Below, piece after piece: positions 50,527 through 59,247 of a DNA stretch of 64,000 nucleotides; the stretch's first letter is position 1; every line of letters starts with the position of its first letter. The translations under genes were made by a program, and so were the position numbers. Source of the stretch: Chloracidobacterium sp. (GTDB taxonomy: Bacteria; Acidobacteriota; Blastocatellia; Pyrinomonadales; Pyrinomonadaceae); the NCBI GenBank assembly GCA_016720705.1, contig JADKKB010000007.1, positions 1,674,001-1,738,000 of the forward strand, written 5' to 3'. A model generated the notes under the pieces. That model had not been told where the DNA came from and did no database searches. It saw only the letters and a program-made list of their open reading frames with translations.

Positions 50527-52104
50527 ATGAACGCTATCGTACCAAGCAAGCACGACGAGATCGTCTCTTACGATCCGGCGACCGGAGCAGAAGTCGGGCG
50601 AGTACCGGTCACTTCGGCTGAAGACGTTGCGGCCGCCGTAGCAAAAGGCCGTGAGGTTTTCGGTAACTGGAAAAAAACCACATTTGCCGACCGCAAGCGA
50701 CTCGTAATGGCGGCCCGCGAGGTCATCCTATCGCAGATCGACGAGATCGCGCATCTGATCTCCCGCGAATCCGGCAAGCCATTTGGCGAGGCGATCGCTC
50801 TGGAGATCGCTCCCGTACTGGATCTGATGCAGTACTTTGCTCGCAAGTCCGAACGCCTGCTGCGTCCTGCAAAGATCGACATTGGACTTTTTAAGCTGCT
50901 CGGGCGGTCGTCGCGGATCGTGTATCACCCGCTCGGCGTCGTCGGCATCATACCCGCCTGGAATTACCCTTTCTCGATACCGCTCGGCGAGGCCGTAATG
51001 GCCCTGATGGCGGGCAACACCGTGATCATTAAACCGTCCGAGCTGACGCCGTTCGTCGGTTTGAAGATCGGTGAGATATTTGAAAAGGCCGGTTTCCCCT
51101 CCCACGCGGTCCAGATCGTGACCGGCGACGGATCGACCGGTGCGGCCCTTGTGGAATCGGCGCCGGACAAGATAATGTTTACGGGCTCGGTCGCGACCGG
51201 CAAGCGGATCGCCGAGGCCGCCGCTAAGGATCTGACATCCGTTGTGCTCGAACTCGGTGGCAAGGACCCTATGATCGTATTCGAGGACGCGGATCTCGAA
51301 CTCGCCGCCGGTGCCGCAGTTTGGGGTGCGTTCTGCAATTCCGGTCAAAACTGTGCGGCGGTCGAGCGATTGTACGTGCAAGAGAGTATCGCCGACACGC
51401 TGACCCAGAGAATAATTAAGAAAACTTTGGAATTAAAGCAGGACACGGGCGATAAAGAAACGACGTCGATCGGGGCTATGTCCTCAGAACGCCAAATTCG
51501 GATCGTCGAGGACCACGTCGAGGATTTCCGTGCCGCGGGAGCAAAGATCGAAACCGGCGGCCGCCGTAATCCCGATCTGGAAGGCCTGTTTTACGAACCG
51601 ACGGTCATATCCAACGCCAATAACGATATGCGTGCTATGCGCGAAGAGACGTTTGGCCCAACGCTCCCGATCGCGACATTCGCAACCGAAGACGACGCCG
51701 TTAGACTGGCAAATGATACCGAATTCGGGCTGACCGCCAGCGTCTGGACACGCGATTACGCCAAAGGCCGTCGCGTCGCCGAGCGGATCGAGGCCGGCAC
51801 AGTCTGTATCAACGAACACCTTTATACACACGGCATCGGCCAGACGCCGTGGGGCGGATTTAAGAATAGCGGCCGCGGACGTACGCACGGTCGCGAGGGC
51901 CTTATGGAATTAGTCCAACCGCAACACATTCACACCAACAGGATCGCGATCCTTCCCGACGCTTGGTGGATGCCGTACTCCCCGGTCGCAGTTGAGACCT
52001 TTCGCGGATTTGCACATAAATTTGCAAGCGGCAGCATTCTTAGAACCTCGCTAATGCTGCCGCAACTCTACAAGCGGATCCGCGAACTAATGCGAAAACA
52101 GTAG
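50527..52104 (+). CDS. Aldehyde dehydrogenase (succinate-semialdehyde type)
   Basis: An NAD(P)-dependent aldehyde dehydrogenase of 525 residues. Landmarks: GVVGIIPAWNYPFSIPLGE, IIKPSELTPF, FTGSVATGKRIAEAA, the general-base Glu in VLELGGKDPMIVFEDAD (about residue 240), and the catalytic Cys in FCNSGQNCAAVERLYV (about 274). The C-terminal 40-50 residues beyond the usual end (VETFRGFAHKFASGSILRTSLM) are extra. A GTG start at 50494 is possible, but ATG 50527 has GAGG seven bases ahead. The aldehyde substrate is unknown. It follows the AlaRS-like gene by 79 bases on the same strand. Confidence 0.93.
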   Translation: MNAIVPSKHDEIVSYDPATGAEVGRVPVTSAEDVAAAVAKGREVFGNWKKTTFADRKRLVMAAREVILSQIDEIAHLISRESGKPFGEAIALEIAPVLDLMQYFARKSERLLRPAKIDIGLFKLLGRSSRIVYHPLGVVGIIPAWNYPFSIPLGEAVMALMAGNTVIIKPSELTPFVGLKIGEIFEKAGFPSHAVQIVTGDGSTGAALVESAPDKIMFTGSVATGKRIAEAAAKDLTSVVLELGGKDPMIVFEDADLELAAGAAVWGAFCNSGQNCAAVERLYVQESIADTLTQRIIKKTLELKQDTGDKETTSIGAMSSERQIRIVEDHVEDFRAAGAKIETGGRRNPDLEGLFYEPTVISNANNDMRAMREETFGPTLPIATFATEDDAVRLANDTEFGLTASVWTRDYAKGRRVAERIEAGTVCINEHLYTHGIGQTPWGGFKNSGRGRTHGREGLMELVQPQHIHTNRIAILPDAWWMPYSPVAVETFRGFAHKFASGSILRTSLMLPQLYKRIRELMRKQ

Positions 52105-52105
52105 T

Positions 52106-52438
52106 TTATCGATCGTCATCGTCCGAACCCTTCTTATCGCGATCGTCGCGATCCGTGTGAGTCTTGACGCGATTAGAATTTGCGGATCTGTTACCTGACC
52201 TCACATCATCTCGGTCGCCCGTTCTGACTCCGTTCGATAGTGTCGAATTCGATCCGTTGCGGCTCTTGTCGTCGTCGTCATTGTCGACTCTAGCCCCGGT
52301 GTTGCTGTTTGCGGGCTGAGTGTTTACGTTAGTTACGGCCGCCGGTGACTTGTTCTCACTTTTTTCTGCCGAACCTCCGCAGCCGATGAATGATAGCCCA
52401 AGTGTCAATGTCATACTCAAAAAAAGTATCTTTTTCAT
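52106..52438 (-). CDS. Small charged lipoprotein
   Basis: A 110-residue lipoprotein. The signal ends in a lipobox LSFIGC (Cys20), and the remainder is low-complexity: Asn/Ser/Asp/Arg, with runs such as DNDDDDKSRNGSN and a final KGSDDDDR. No folded domain is obvious. It lies 16 bases downstream of the DUF2231 gene on the same strand and is convergent with the aldehyde dehydrogenase, whose stop is one base away. It may shield or bind cations in the envelope; that is a guess. Confidence 0.65.
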   Translation of the reverse strand: MKKILFLSMTLTLGLSFIGCGGSAEKSENKSPAAVTNVNTQPANSNTGARVDNDDDDKSRNGSNSTLSNGVRTGDRDDVRSGNRSANSNRVKTHTDRDDRDKKGSDDDDR

Positions 52439-52454
52439 AATTTATCTCCGTTTT

Positions 52455-53003
52455 TTAGTCGTCGTGATCGTCCTTTTTAGATCTCTTCTCAACCGCTCCG
52501 GGAGTTGTCTGCGTACTCTGCGGGTTATTTGCCGTCACTCCAAATTCGTGGACAAGTCGTCCGCCCTGATGTGCTGTATTCATCAGCAAAACAACGCCCG
52601 CTCCATAAAACACCAAGAATGCTACATTTAGCGGAATTACGATCTTCCGCGACAATTCTTTTTTGAATATCATTGGAGCGAAGAGCATTACGCCAAATAT
52701 CGTCGTCAATGCCGCAAATACGGTTTGGGTAGTCTCGGCGAGTTCCTCGTGCTCTTCGAGAACCGATTTAACGTTCGGGACGTGTTCGGCAAGTTCGCCG
52801 GCGGCATCGCCCGTCGATACGGCGACGAAGGTCGCAATGGTACCGATCAGCATCAACACAAAAGCTGATATCAGAACGGCCCGGCCATTCTTTGGCATTA
52901 GCAAGCCGAGAATGATGATGACCGGTGCGATCATCAACAGTGCGATCGGAAAGTGCACGATGATCGGATGAAGGCCTTCCCAGGTAGGTATTGGCGGAAA
53001 CAT
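52455..53003 (-). CDS. DUF2231 membrane protein
   Basis: A 182-residue membrane protein beginning MFPPIPTWEGLHPIIVHFPIALL, the signature of DUF2231, whose conserved histidines in LHPIIVHFP may bind a metal. Four membrane segments can be placed at about 16-36, 45-65, 95-115 and 122-142, followed by a charged cytoplasmic tail (EKRSKKDDHDD). GTG at 53012 is an alternative start, but ATG 53003 has an AGGAG site eight bases upstream. Related proteins are often found near cytochrome or copper genes, but none is here. The small lipoprotein follows on the same transcript. Confidence 0.83.
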   Translation of the reverse strand: MFPPIPTWEGLHPIIVHFPIALLMIAPVIIILGLLMPKNGRAVLISAFVLMLIGTIATFVAVSTGDAAGELAEHVPNVKSVLEEHEELAETTQTVFAALTTIFGVMLFAPMIFKKELSRKIVIPLNVAFLVFYGAGVVLLMNTAHQGGRLVHEFGVTANNPQSTQTTPGAVEKRSKKDDHDD

Positions 53004-53165
53004 AATAAACACTCCTCGGAGAAATTAACTTCAGGCGTTGGAATTAACTTAAATAACCTTGTAGTTTTCCCCTTTCAAATTAGTTGATAGATTCAAATTT
53101 TTCTTTCGGCATAAAATCGCCCGGACGTTTTTGAAACGACGCATCCGTTGACGTGCATCCACACG

Positions 53166-53195
53166 CCGACGAGACATAAAAAGCATTCTCGTCGG
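53166..53195 (-). other. Hairpin downstream of the tiny ORF
   Basis: CCGACGAGA and TCTCGTCGG form a perfect 9-bp stem around a 12-base loop, 22 bases after the tiny ORF stop on the minus strand. No T-run follows, so it may stabilise an RNA end or act as an operator rather than terminate. Confidence 0.45.
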
Positions 53196-53216
53196 GTCTC
53201 TAAGCGTCCGGATCGG

Positions 53217-53273
53217 CTAGGGCATCGGCAAACAACTCGGCCTGTTCGCCTTTCGCAGTTTTCGAGATCGCAT
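53217..53273 (-). CDS. Possible 18-aa basic peptide with perfect ribosome site
   Basis: AAAAGGAGGT on the minus strand lies nine bases before ATG 53273, one of the best ribosome sites in the window. The frame encodes an 18-residue, strongly basic peptide (RSRKLRKANRP at its core) ending at TAG. The +2 frame over the same DNA gives an acidic, protein-like stretch (SKTAKGEQAELFADALADPD) to a TAG just before the hairpin but has no start codon, so a frameshift or a leader peptide are alternatives. It stands downstream of a -24/-12-like promoter. Confidence 0.35.
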   Translation of the reverse strand: MRSRKLRKANRPSCLPMP

Positions 53274-53329
53274 TTGTGTTTACCTCCTTTTAATTCAAAT
53301 CAGTATGGGTAACTGTTGAAAGAGATAAG

Positions 53330-53345
53330 TGCAATTCCGATGCCG
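53330..53345 (-). promoter_or_regulatory. Possible sigma-54 (-24/-12) promoter
   Basis: On the minus strand CGGCATC-GGAA-TTGCA matches the consensus TGGCACG-N4-TTGCA at nine of twelve positions, including GG at -24 and GC at -12 with exact spacing. It lies about 57 bases upstream of the tiny ORF and directly downstream of the gene for a sigma-54 response regulator, a plausible activator. Confidence 0.45.
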
Positions 53346-53472
53346 TCCGACGAACGGCGGATAAGCCGTTTATTTGCAGCGTTTAGTGGTAATGGAGGGA
53401 TGTTGGGGCCAATTCGTGGTATCAAATGTAATACGCAATGAGGTCAATGTGTATGAAAATTACTACATACGG

Positions 53473-54837
53473 TCACAAGCCATACTTTCTTATCTTATAT
53501 GCAATATCACTGCGCGAGATGCCTAAGTGGCGGGCAGCTTCAGCCTGTACGCCGTTCGAATCGAGCAATGCTTCAGCTATCAACTTCGACTCGATCGAGG
53601 CGAGAAATGCGGGTAGTTCGACTCCGTCCGGGAGTGTGATGTCGTCGTTTGCCGAGGCCTCTATGTCGAGGTTATCTGATACGAGCACTAGGTCTTTGGC
53701 ATCGATAACATCATTCGCCGTCAGAATACACGCTCGCTCGATGAGGTTGCGCAGTTCGCGAACATTTCCCGGAAAATGATATTTTTGCAGTTTTTTGAGG
53801 GCTGCGGCACTCATTGTGCGTTCCGGAACTTTCAGTTCCCGACAAACTTTGCCAATGAGATACTCAACCAGCACGGGAATATCTTCTGTTCGTTGACAAA
53901 GTGGCGGTATGTCGATCGGTACTACCGCGAGTCGATAATAGAGATCCTCCCGAAATGATCCTACCTTGACACGTGCAAGCAAGTCGCGATGGGTTGCCGC
54001 AAGCACCCGGACGTCAACCGTACGCGGCGTGGTCGCTCCGACCCTTAGAAACTGGCCGTCCGTCAGAACACGCAGCAGTTTAGCCTGCAATCCAAGTGAC
54101 ATTTCACCAGCCTCATCGAGTAGGAGTGTTCCCCGATGAGCGGCCTCAAAAAGTCCTTGGCGCGCTTTATCCGCTCCGGTGAACGCACCCTTTTCGTGGC
54201 CAAATAATTCAGATTCGAGTAGTTGTTCCGAAACGGCGGCACAGTTGACCGCTAGAAATGTCTCATTAGCACGCGTACTGCCTTTGTGGATCGCCCTCGC
54301 AACTAACTCTTTCCCGGTGCCGGTTTCGCCCGTGATGAGCACGGTCGCGTTAGTTGGGGCGATCTTCGCGATCTTCTCCTTAAGATCGAAGATCGCCGGG
54401 CTGTCACCCAGTATCTCATTGGCAAATTCAAACCGCTTTGCCTCGGTTCGCAGAACGACGTTTTCACGCAAAAGCTTTGTGCGTTCGGTCGCACGCGTGA
54501 CCACCGCCGTTACAACCTCCGGCACAAAAGGTTTCGAGATGAAATCGAAGGCTCCGGCCTGCATTGCTTCGACGGCAAGCTCGACCGTGGCAAGTGCGGT
54601 CAAGATGACTACGGGCAACGACGGCTCGTTCTCGCCGCAATACTTCAACACGTCAAATCCGTCACCGTCCGGCATTTTTTTGTCGGAGATCACAAGGTCA
54701 AACTGATCGGAGCCCAATTGAGCGAGTGCCTGGCTGACGCCGCCCGCTTCGACCACGGAATGGCCTGACTCCTGCAGAATCAGGCTCAGGATCCGCCGCA
54801 TATTCGGCTCGTCGTCGATTATCAGTACTTTTGCCAT
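53473..54837 (-). CDS. Sigma-54 response regulator, NtrC family
   Basis: A 454-residue regulator with receiver (1-120; MAKVLIIDDEPNMRR, phospho-Asp in FDLVISDKKMPDGDG), AAA+ domain (about 140-370; GETGTGKELVARAIH, GTLLLDEAGEMS, and the canonical sigma-54 loop GAFTGA) and Fis-type helix-turn-helix (VQAEAARHLGISRSDIAYKIRKYGL). The frame is open upstream to 54876, inside the kinase gene, but ATG 54837 fits the receiver. It is encoded 22 bases after the kinase stop. A candidate -24/-12 promoter lies about 130 bases past its own stop, so the downstream genes may be its target. Confidence 0.93.
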   Translation of the reverse strand: MAKVLIIDDEPNMRRILSLILQESGHSVVEAGGVSQALAQLGSDQFDLVISDKKMPDGDGFDVLKYCGENEPSLPVVILTALATVELAVEAMQAGAFDFISKPFVPEVVTAVVTRATERTKLLRENVVLRTEAKRFEFANEILGDSPAIFDLKEKIAKIAPTNATVLITGETGTGKELVARAIHKGSTRANETFLAVNCAAVSEQLLESELFGHEKGAFTGADKARQGLFEAAHRGTLLLDEAGEMSLGLQAKLLRVLTDGQFLRVGATTPRTVDVRVLAATHRDLLARVKVGSFREDLYYRLAVVPIDIPPLCQRTEDIPVLVEYLIGKVCRELKVPERTMSAAALKKLQKYHFPGNVRELRNLIERACILTANDVIDAKDLVLVSDNLDIEASANDDITLPDGVELPAFLASIESKLIAEALLDSNGVQAEAARHLGISRSDIAYKIRKYGL

Positions 54838-54859
54838 CTTTCTTGCGTGCCCCGGACGC

Positions 54860-56116
54860 TCAAAACCGTATTTCAAATCTCACATTACCATTTTCGTTGT
54901 TGGCAAGAAACACATCGCCGCCGTGTGCACGTGCAATGTTTCTGACGATAGGCAATCCAAGCCCGGTACCCTTCGGCCCACTCGTGTAAAATGGCTCAAA
55001 GATCTTCTCAGCAATCTCATCGGGGATACGAGAGCCTTGACCTTCGATATATAAGATCAACAAACTCTCTCTTTTTTCGCCTCCGATCGTTATTTCATCG
55101 CCCTGTCTGGCAGCATTGATCGCATTTGTAAGCAGATTGAGCAACGCTTGGTGGATCAGTGAGCCATCCATCGGAGCGAAAAGCTGGCGGGGGCACTTAA
55201 CCCTTAACACGATGTTCTTTTCGGCAAGGCTGGCCTTGGCGAGGCTGGCGATATATTCGAGAGTCTCATACACGTTAACTGACTTGAGTTCCGGTTTTTT
55301 GGAACGAGCAAATGCCAGAAATTCAGTAGTCAGAGACTCGAGTCGTTTTGCCTCTGCGGTTGCAATATTGAACATTTCCGTTCGGATCGGCGAACCTTGC
55401 TCATACTTTTCAGCCATTTTCAGCGAGTTAGCGATCATCGTTACCGGATTTCTAATCTCGTGAGCGATGGAACTGGATAATTGGCCCACTGCTGCGAGTT
55501 TTTCCTCGGCTACAAGCTTTTCCTGAAGAAGCCGGAGCTCTATCAAACTCGCGTTTAGCTTTTCTTCTTCACTTCGCAAGTTACCTACCAGAAACCAGAC
55601 GACTAACGCCACCACCAGAAAGACCAGAGATACCGTTGCCGCTTCAAAATATTCACTCACGTCGATCGGCGGGTGATAGCTGAAATAGATCGAAACTTCG
55701 AGAAATGTAAGTGCTGCAATTATCGTCGTGATCAGCAGCGTTCGAATTAGACTGAAGTGATATGCCGCCGACAATATCGGCAGTATCATCAACACCGAAT
55801 AGTGACTATCGGCCGTACCGCCCGAGATAGCCGCCATAAATGCGAAAACAATGTTTAGGATGATCGAAAAATGAATATGGACGTCAATTGCGAATAAACT
55901 TGTAGTCTCGGTAAGCCGTTGTACCCATAGCAATTCAAAAATAAGAATTACGAATCTGATTGCTAGCGTTAATAAGAGCGCCATTGTGGGACGCCCGAGT
56001 AGTGATATAAAGCCGATGTGTACAAAAAACAGTGCCGCGATGACGCCAATGTTGAGCAAGATCAGTGCCGATTCCTGCGTCTTATATTGGTTGGTCCTTA
56101 ACCGAGCTTGTCCCAT
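54860..56116 (-). CDS. Membrane sensor histidine kinase
   Basis: A 418-residue kinase with about six N-terminal membrane segments (residues about 18-195) and no large periplasmic domain, so it likely senses a membrane-associated signal. HisKA box: AAVGQLSSSIAHEIRNPVTMIANSL (about 215-240). ATPase: LLTNAINAARQGDEI (N box) and FEPFYTSGPKGTGLGLPIVRNIARAHGG (F and G2). The G1 box reads EGQGSRIP where DxGxGIP is expected, an acidic-to-Glu change and one extra residue, so nucleotide binding there may be altered. It is paired with the regulator 22 bases downstream. Confidence 0.9.
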   Translation of the reverse strand: MGQARLRTNQYKTQESALILLNIGVIAALFFVHIGFISLLGRPTMALLLTLAIRFVILIFELLWVQRLTETTSLFAIDVHIHFSIILNIVFAFMAAISGGTADSHYSVLMILPILSAAYHFSLIRTLLITTIIAALTFLEVSIYFSYHPPIDVSEYFEAATVSLVFLVVALVVWFLVGNLRSEEEKLNASLIELRLLQEKLVAEEKLAAVGQLSSSIAHEIRNPVTMIANSLKMAEKYEQGSPIRTEMFNIATAEAKRLESLTTEFLAFARSKKPELKSVNVYETLEYIASLAKASLAEKNIVLRVKCPRQLFAPMDGSLIHQALLNLLTNAINAARQGDEITIGGEKRESLLILYIEGQGSRIPDEIAEKIFEPFYTSGPKGTGLGLPIVRNIARAHGGDVFLANNENGNVRFEIRF

Positions 56117-56242
56117 ATGTTGATCAGCGCCTTTTTCGGTACGTCTCTAAGATAATATTTACAAATAAGAGGCGCGACAATTTTCGATGCAATTCAAGTG
56201 CCATAGATCGGGGAAAACAAGGGGGATTACGTTAATAAATCC

Positions 56243-56284
56243 AAACGGCACACAGACAGGCGATCTGCCGTCCGTGTGCCGTTT
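56243..56284 (-). terminator. Hairpin terminator after the metalloprotease gene
   Basis: AAACGGCACAC and GTGTGCCGTTT form a perfect 11-bp outer stem with a smaller GGC/GCC stem inside, 30 bases past the protease stop on the minus strand, followed by GGATTTATT. The T-run is interrupted, so strength is uncertain. Confidence 0.6.
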
Positions 56285-56313
56285 AGTATTTGGCGGTTGA
56301 TCAAGTCGTCTGA

Positions 56314-58929
56314 TTACGGCTTGATGATATGGTCCTGCCAGCAGGACGCGGGTTCCAGATATAGGTCGATGAGTTCCATCGCGAGTCTGTTGCTCGATCC
56401 GGTCGCCGTCGTGTTCGTACCTTGATCCGGGTTGAGGATCTTGGCGATCTGGTCACGGACACCTTCGAGGTGAACGCGCGTTGCCCGGTCGGTCGTCTTG
56501 CTCAGGGCAGCAACTGCCGACGAATTGATCGCCCGCAATTCGGCACGGTAAAATGCCTTTTCATCACCGCTGGTGACGAACATAGCGGCGAACGATGCCG
56601 GTAAACCCTGCGGCAGGGCCGCGGGCGTTGCGTTGAGCTTCGCATTTGCGATGTCGAGGTACGCCCGCTGCAGATTACGGCGATAGGCGTCGATGGTCAC
56701 TCTCGGCGTTCCGAGTTCGGTCCATACGCCGGCCCTTACGTCGGCCAGAAACTCAGCTGGCAAATACGCTGAGCTTCCGTCCAATGCCTGCTGCTCGACG
56801 AGCCGTGCAAAACGCGAACTGGACAGCAGATTGTTCAAAACGCTGTTCTGCGCATTTCTTACGCGATTGAGAGCACCGATCGGTTCGATCCGTCTCAGGA
56901 TCTCTTTATCGATCGCCCACGCCGGCGTTGCAAATGCATTCTCATTAAGGAATTTGACCGCCTCGACCATCCGGGGTTTTGGCACGACGGTAAATCGAAC
57001 GCCGCTCTGTCCGATATGCTTTTGCTGCGAATTGAGCCCGCCGACGATCGCGGCGACGTGGTTCATTTCGAGTGTCCACTGACCGAGCATACGGCCATAG
57101 AGTTCGGCAAGGTCGTCGTACGGCATACCCTTTTCATTGGTCGTCGCCGGCACGAGCATTTTCGAAACCCGCTTCAGATTCATCATTCCGAGTGTGGATG
57201 ACTTGACCGCGTCAGCGTCGCCGACGGCCTCGGTCAACTCACCCGGATCGCTGCCCGCCGAACCGGCGGTCGAAAATCTGTACCACGGCGTCGCGTCCTG
57301 AGCGAGTGCCCAAGTATCCAGAGTCGACTTTTCGGCATCAGGGGTCTTTGCTCCCGGGATCGGCTTATAGCCCCACATCGTTGCCCATTCGTCATACGGC
57401 CCAATACCGGGGACGAGGTCTTCGACGCGGATATTGTCCTCGGGTTGCGCAACGTAATTAAATCGCGAATAGTCCATCAGCGATGGCGTATGGCCCATCT
57501 TGTGGACCCACTCGCGATCGCGGACCTTCTCTTGCGGATACATCGAACTCGCCTTCATATTATGCTGAAAACCGAGTGTGTGTCCGACCTCGTGAGCGAC
57601 CACATATTCGAGCAGCACACCCATCAGGTCATCAGGCATCGGCAGTTGCTGAACGCGTTTATCCAGCGGACCTACCTGCAGAAAGTACCACGAACGCTGG
57701 AGGTTCATAATATTGTGATAGAACTGGATGTCCGACTCGAGTATCTCGCCGGTACGCGGATCCGCGACGTGCGGGCCCGAGGCGTTCTCGATCGTTGACG
57801 GCAACCAGCGGATGACGGAATAACGGGCGTCTTCGGCCGCAAAATCCGGATCTTCCTTTTTGGTCGGTGCACGCTTGGCGATGATCGCGTTCTTAAATCC
57901 GGCGGCCTCAAAAGCCTTCTGCCATTTCTCGACGCCCTTGATCATAAACGGGACCCACTTGGTAGGTGTTGCCGAGTCGATGTAGTAAACGATCGGCTTG
58001 ACCGGTTCGGAAAGCTCAGCACTTGGATCTTTTTTCTCCAGTCTCCAACGGCGGATATAGGTCGTCTCCGGAGCCTTTTGCTCATCACGGCCATAGTCGA
58101 TCTGCGTCTGCGAAAAATAGCCGACCCGTTCGTCGAAGAGGCGCGGCATCATCGGATTTTCGGGCAGCTTGACCATACTGTGATGCAGCACGACCGTCGC
58201 ACTGCCGGGGTTCATTCCGGACGATTGCGAACTGCCGCCGCCCGGCATTCCCGCAGGCGGAGCGATCCGGGTATATGTCATCGAAGATTCGGCCTCGATG
58301 TTGGTCGGATATGGTGTGACGCGTTCGATAAATGAGCGTGACGAGTCGAGTGCGGTCGCATTTAACCGCTGACGGGCGCTGAATTCGAATACGTCCGTGC
58401 TGAATAGCCGAGTCACGTCGATCACCGCTGTATCGTTATTCGGGCCCCACGCCGCGACGCTGAACGTCATCAGGATCGAGTCGTTGTTAGCTGCCTGGAC
58501 CGCCTCGGATATCGGTGTCTTAGGGTCAGCGATGACGCTGTAATTGCGGTTTCGCAGGTGGACTTTGTTGTCGATCAGTTCCCAGCGGACGACACGGTTG
58601 CCGAGTGCCTGGCCGCCGTATCCGGCACCTAGGGTCGTTTTCGCGATCTGCGCAACCCAGAGATATTCCTTGCCAAATTCGCTCTTCGGTATCTCGTAAT
58701 AATATTTGTCTTTCACCTGATGGACGGCGAATATGCCTTTCTTTGTTTTGGCGTCCTTGGTGATGACCTTGTCATAAGGCTGTGGATCCGATGAGGGCGG
58801 ACCGCCTGCTCCGGGCCTCGCACCTCCCGGTGTGGGCGTTTCCGGCGGCGGATCCTGGGCATTTACGACCAGAGCGGTCGCTGCCAGGCATATTAAAAGC
58901 AAAAGCGAACTTAACTTAAAGGTTCTCAT
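56314..58929 (-). CDS. Secreted zinc metalloprotease, DUF5117/DUF5118 type
   Basis: A large exported metallopeptidase (871 residues from ATG 58929). The signal peptide is LSSLLLLICLAATALVVNAQ, followed by a Pro/Gly linker (PPPETPTPGGARPGAGG). Residues about 60-290 hold the DUF5118/DUF5117-like part (KKGIFAVHQVKDKYYYEIPKS, LWVAQIAKTTLGAGYGGQA). The zinc site HEVGHTLGFQH has His446, Glu447, His450 and a third His456, as in metzincins. The frame is open 84 codons further upstream, but ATG 58929 has a GGAGAG ribosome site and the signal peptide. The product acts outside the cytoplasmic membrane on unknown proteins or peptides. A terminator hairpin follows. Confidence 0.9.
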   Translation of the reverse strand: MRTFKLSSLLLLICLAATALVVNAQDPPPETPTPGGARPGAGGPPSSDPQPYDKVITKDAKTKKGIFAVHQVKDKYYYEIPKSEFGKEYLWVAQIAKTTLGAGYGGQALGNRVVRWELIDNKVHLRNRNYSVIADPKTPISEAVQAANNDSILMTFSVAAWGPNNDTAVIDVTRLFSTDVFEFSARQRLNATALDSSRSFIERVTPYPTNIEAESSMTYTRIAPPAGMPGGGSSQSSGMNPGSATVVLHHSMVKLPENPMMPRLFDERVGYFSQTQIDYGRDEQKAPETTYIRRWRLEKKDPSAELSEPVKPIVYYIDSATPTKWVPFMIKGVEKWQKAFEAAGFKNAIIAKRAPTKKEDPDFAAEDARYSVIRWLPSTIENASGPHVADPRTGEILESDIQFYHNIMNLQRSWYFLQVGPLDKRVQQLPMPDDLMGVLLEYVVAHEVGHTLGFQHNMKASSMYPQEKVRDREWVHKMGHTPSLMDYSRFNYVAQPEDNIRVEDLVPGIGPYDEWATMWGYKPIPGAKTPDAEKSTLDTWALAQDATPWYRFSTAGSAGSDPGELTEAVGDADAVKSSTLGMMNLKRVSKMLVPATTNEKGMPYDDLAELYGRMLGQWTLEMNHVAAIVGGLNSQQKHIGQSGVRFTVVPKPRMVEAVKFLNENAFATPAWAIDKEILRRIEPIGALNRVRNAQNSVLNNLLSSSRFARLVEQQALDGSSAYLPAEFLADVRAGVWTELGTPRVTIDAYRRNLQRAYLDIANAKLNATPAALPQGLPASFAAMFVTSGDEKAFYRAELRAINSSAVAALSKTTDRATRVHLEGVRDQIAKILNPDQGTNTTATGSSNRLAMELIDLYLEPASCWQDHIIKP

Positions 58930-59247
58930 TAACGTAACTCTCCTGGATTGGTGGATAATCGGGCAATTTCTCGGAACTAGAGCTCCAGGCCCCGGCAACA
59001 ATAGGGCCTTTTGTGTCTCAAACTTATTCGAAAACTCCGTCGCAGTATAATAACGACAGCGGTTCTCCGACAAAACTATTTCTAATTGGACTGGAATCTT
59101 ACGTAACAGATAGTAACTTTGTTTCTGCGGCCAATCAATAAATTTTGACCGATAGACCATTTTATTTGGGCTATCGGGCATTTCGCGGCGGTTGTCACTC
59201 GAATCAAAGTACTTAGTGATCCGGCAAGTGGCAATATTTACGGGTCG
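58930..59247. other. Intergenic region upstream of the metalloprotease gene
   Basis: About 318 bases between the metalloprotease start and the superoxide dismutase stop, both on the minus strand. It must contain the protease promoter and the dismutase terminator, but I find no consensus promoter or strong hairpin. An open frame from 59181 into the protease gene lacks a ribosome site and family similarity. Confidence 0.5.

Larger units (their letters stand above)
53004..53472. other. Intergenic region with regulatory signals and a tiny ORF
   Basis: About 470 bases separate DUF2231 from the sigma-54 response regulator. Besides the tiny ORF, hairpin and -24/-12-like element listed separately, I see a weak TTGAAA-N17-TATTTA on the minus strand around 53055-53085 as a possible promoter of DUF2231, and a CCGCCGTTCGTCGGACGG-like palindromic stretch near 53345-53360 that could be an activator site. 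Confidence 0.4.

Noticed and set aside
58930..59181. 84-codon N-terminal extension of the metalloprotease
   Set aside because: No ribosome site at its start, and the internal ATG 58929 has both GGAGAG and a complete signal peptide.
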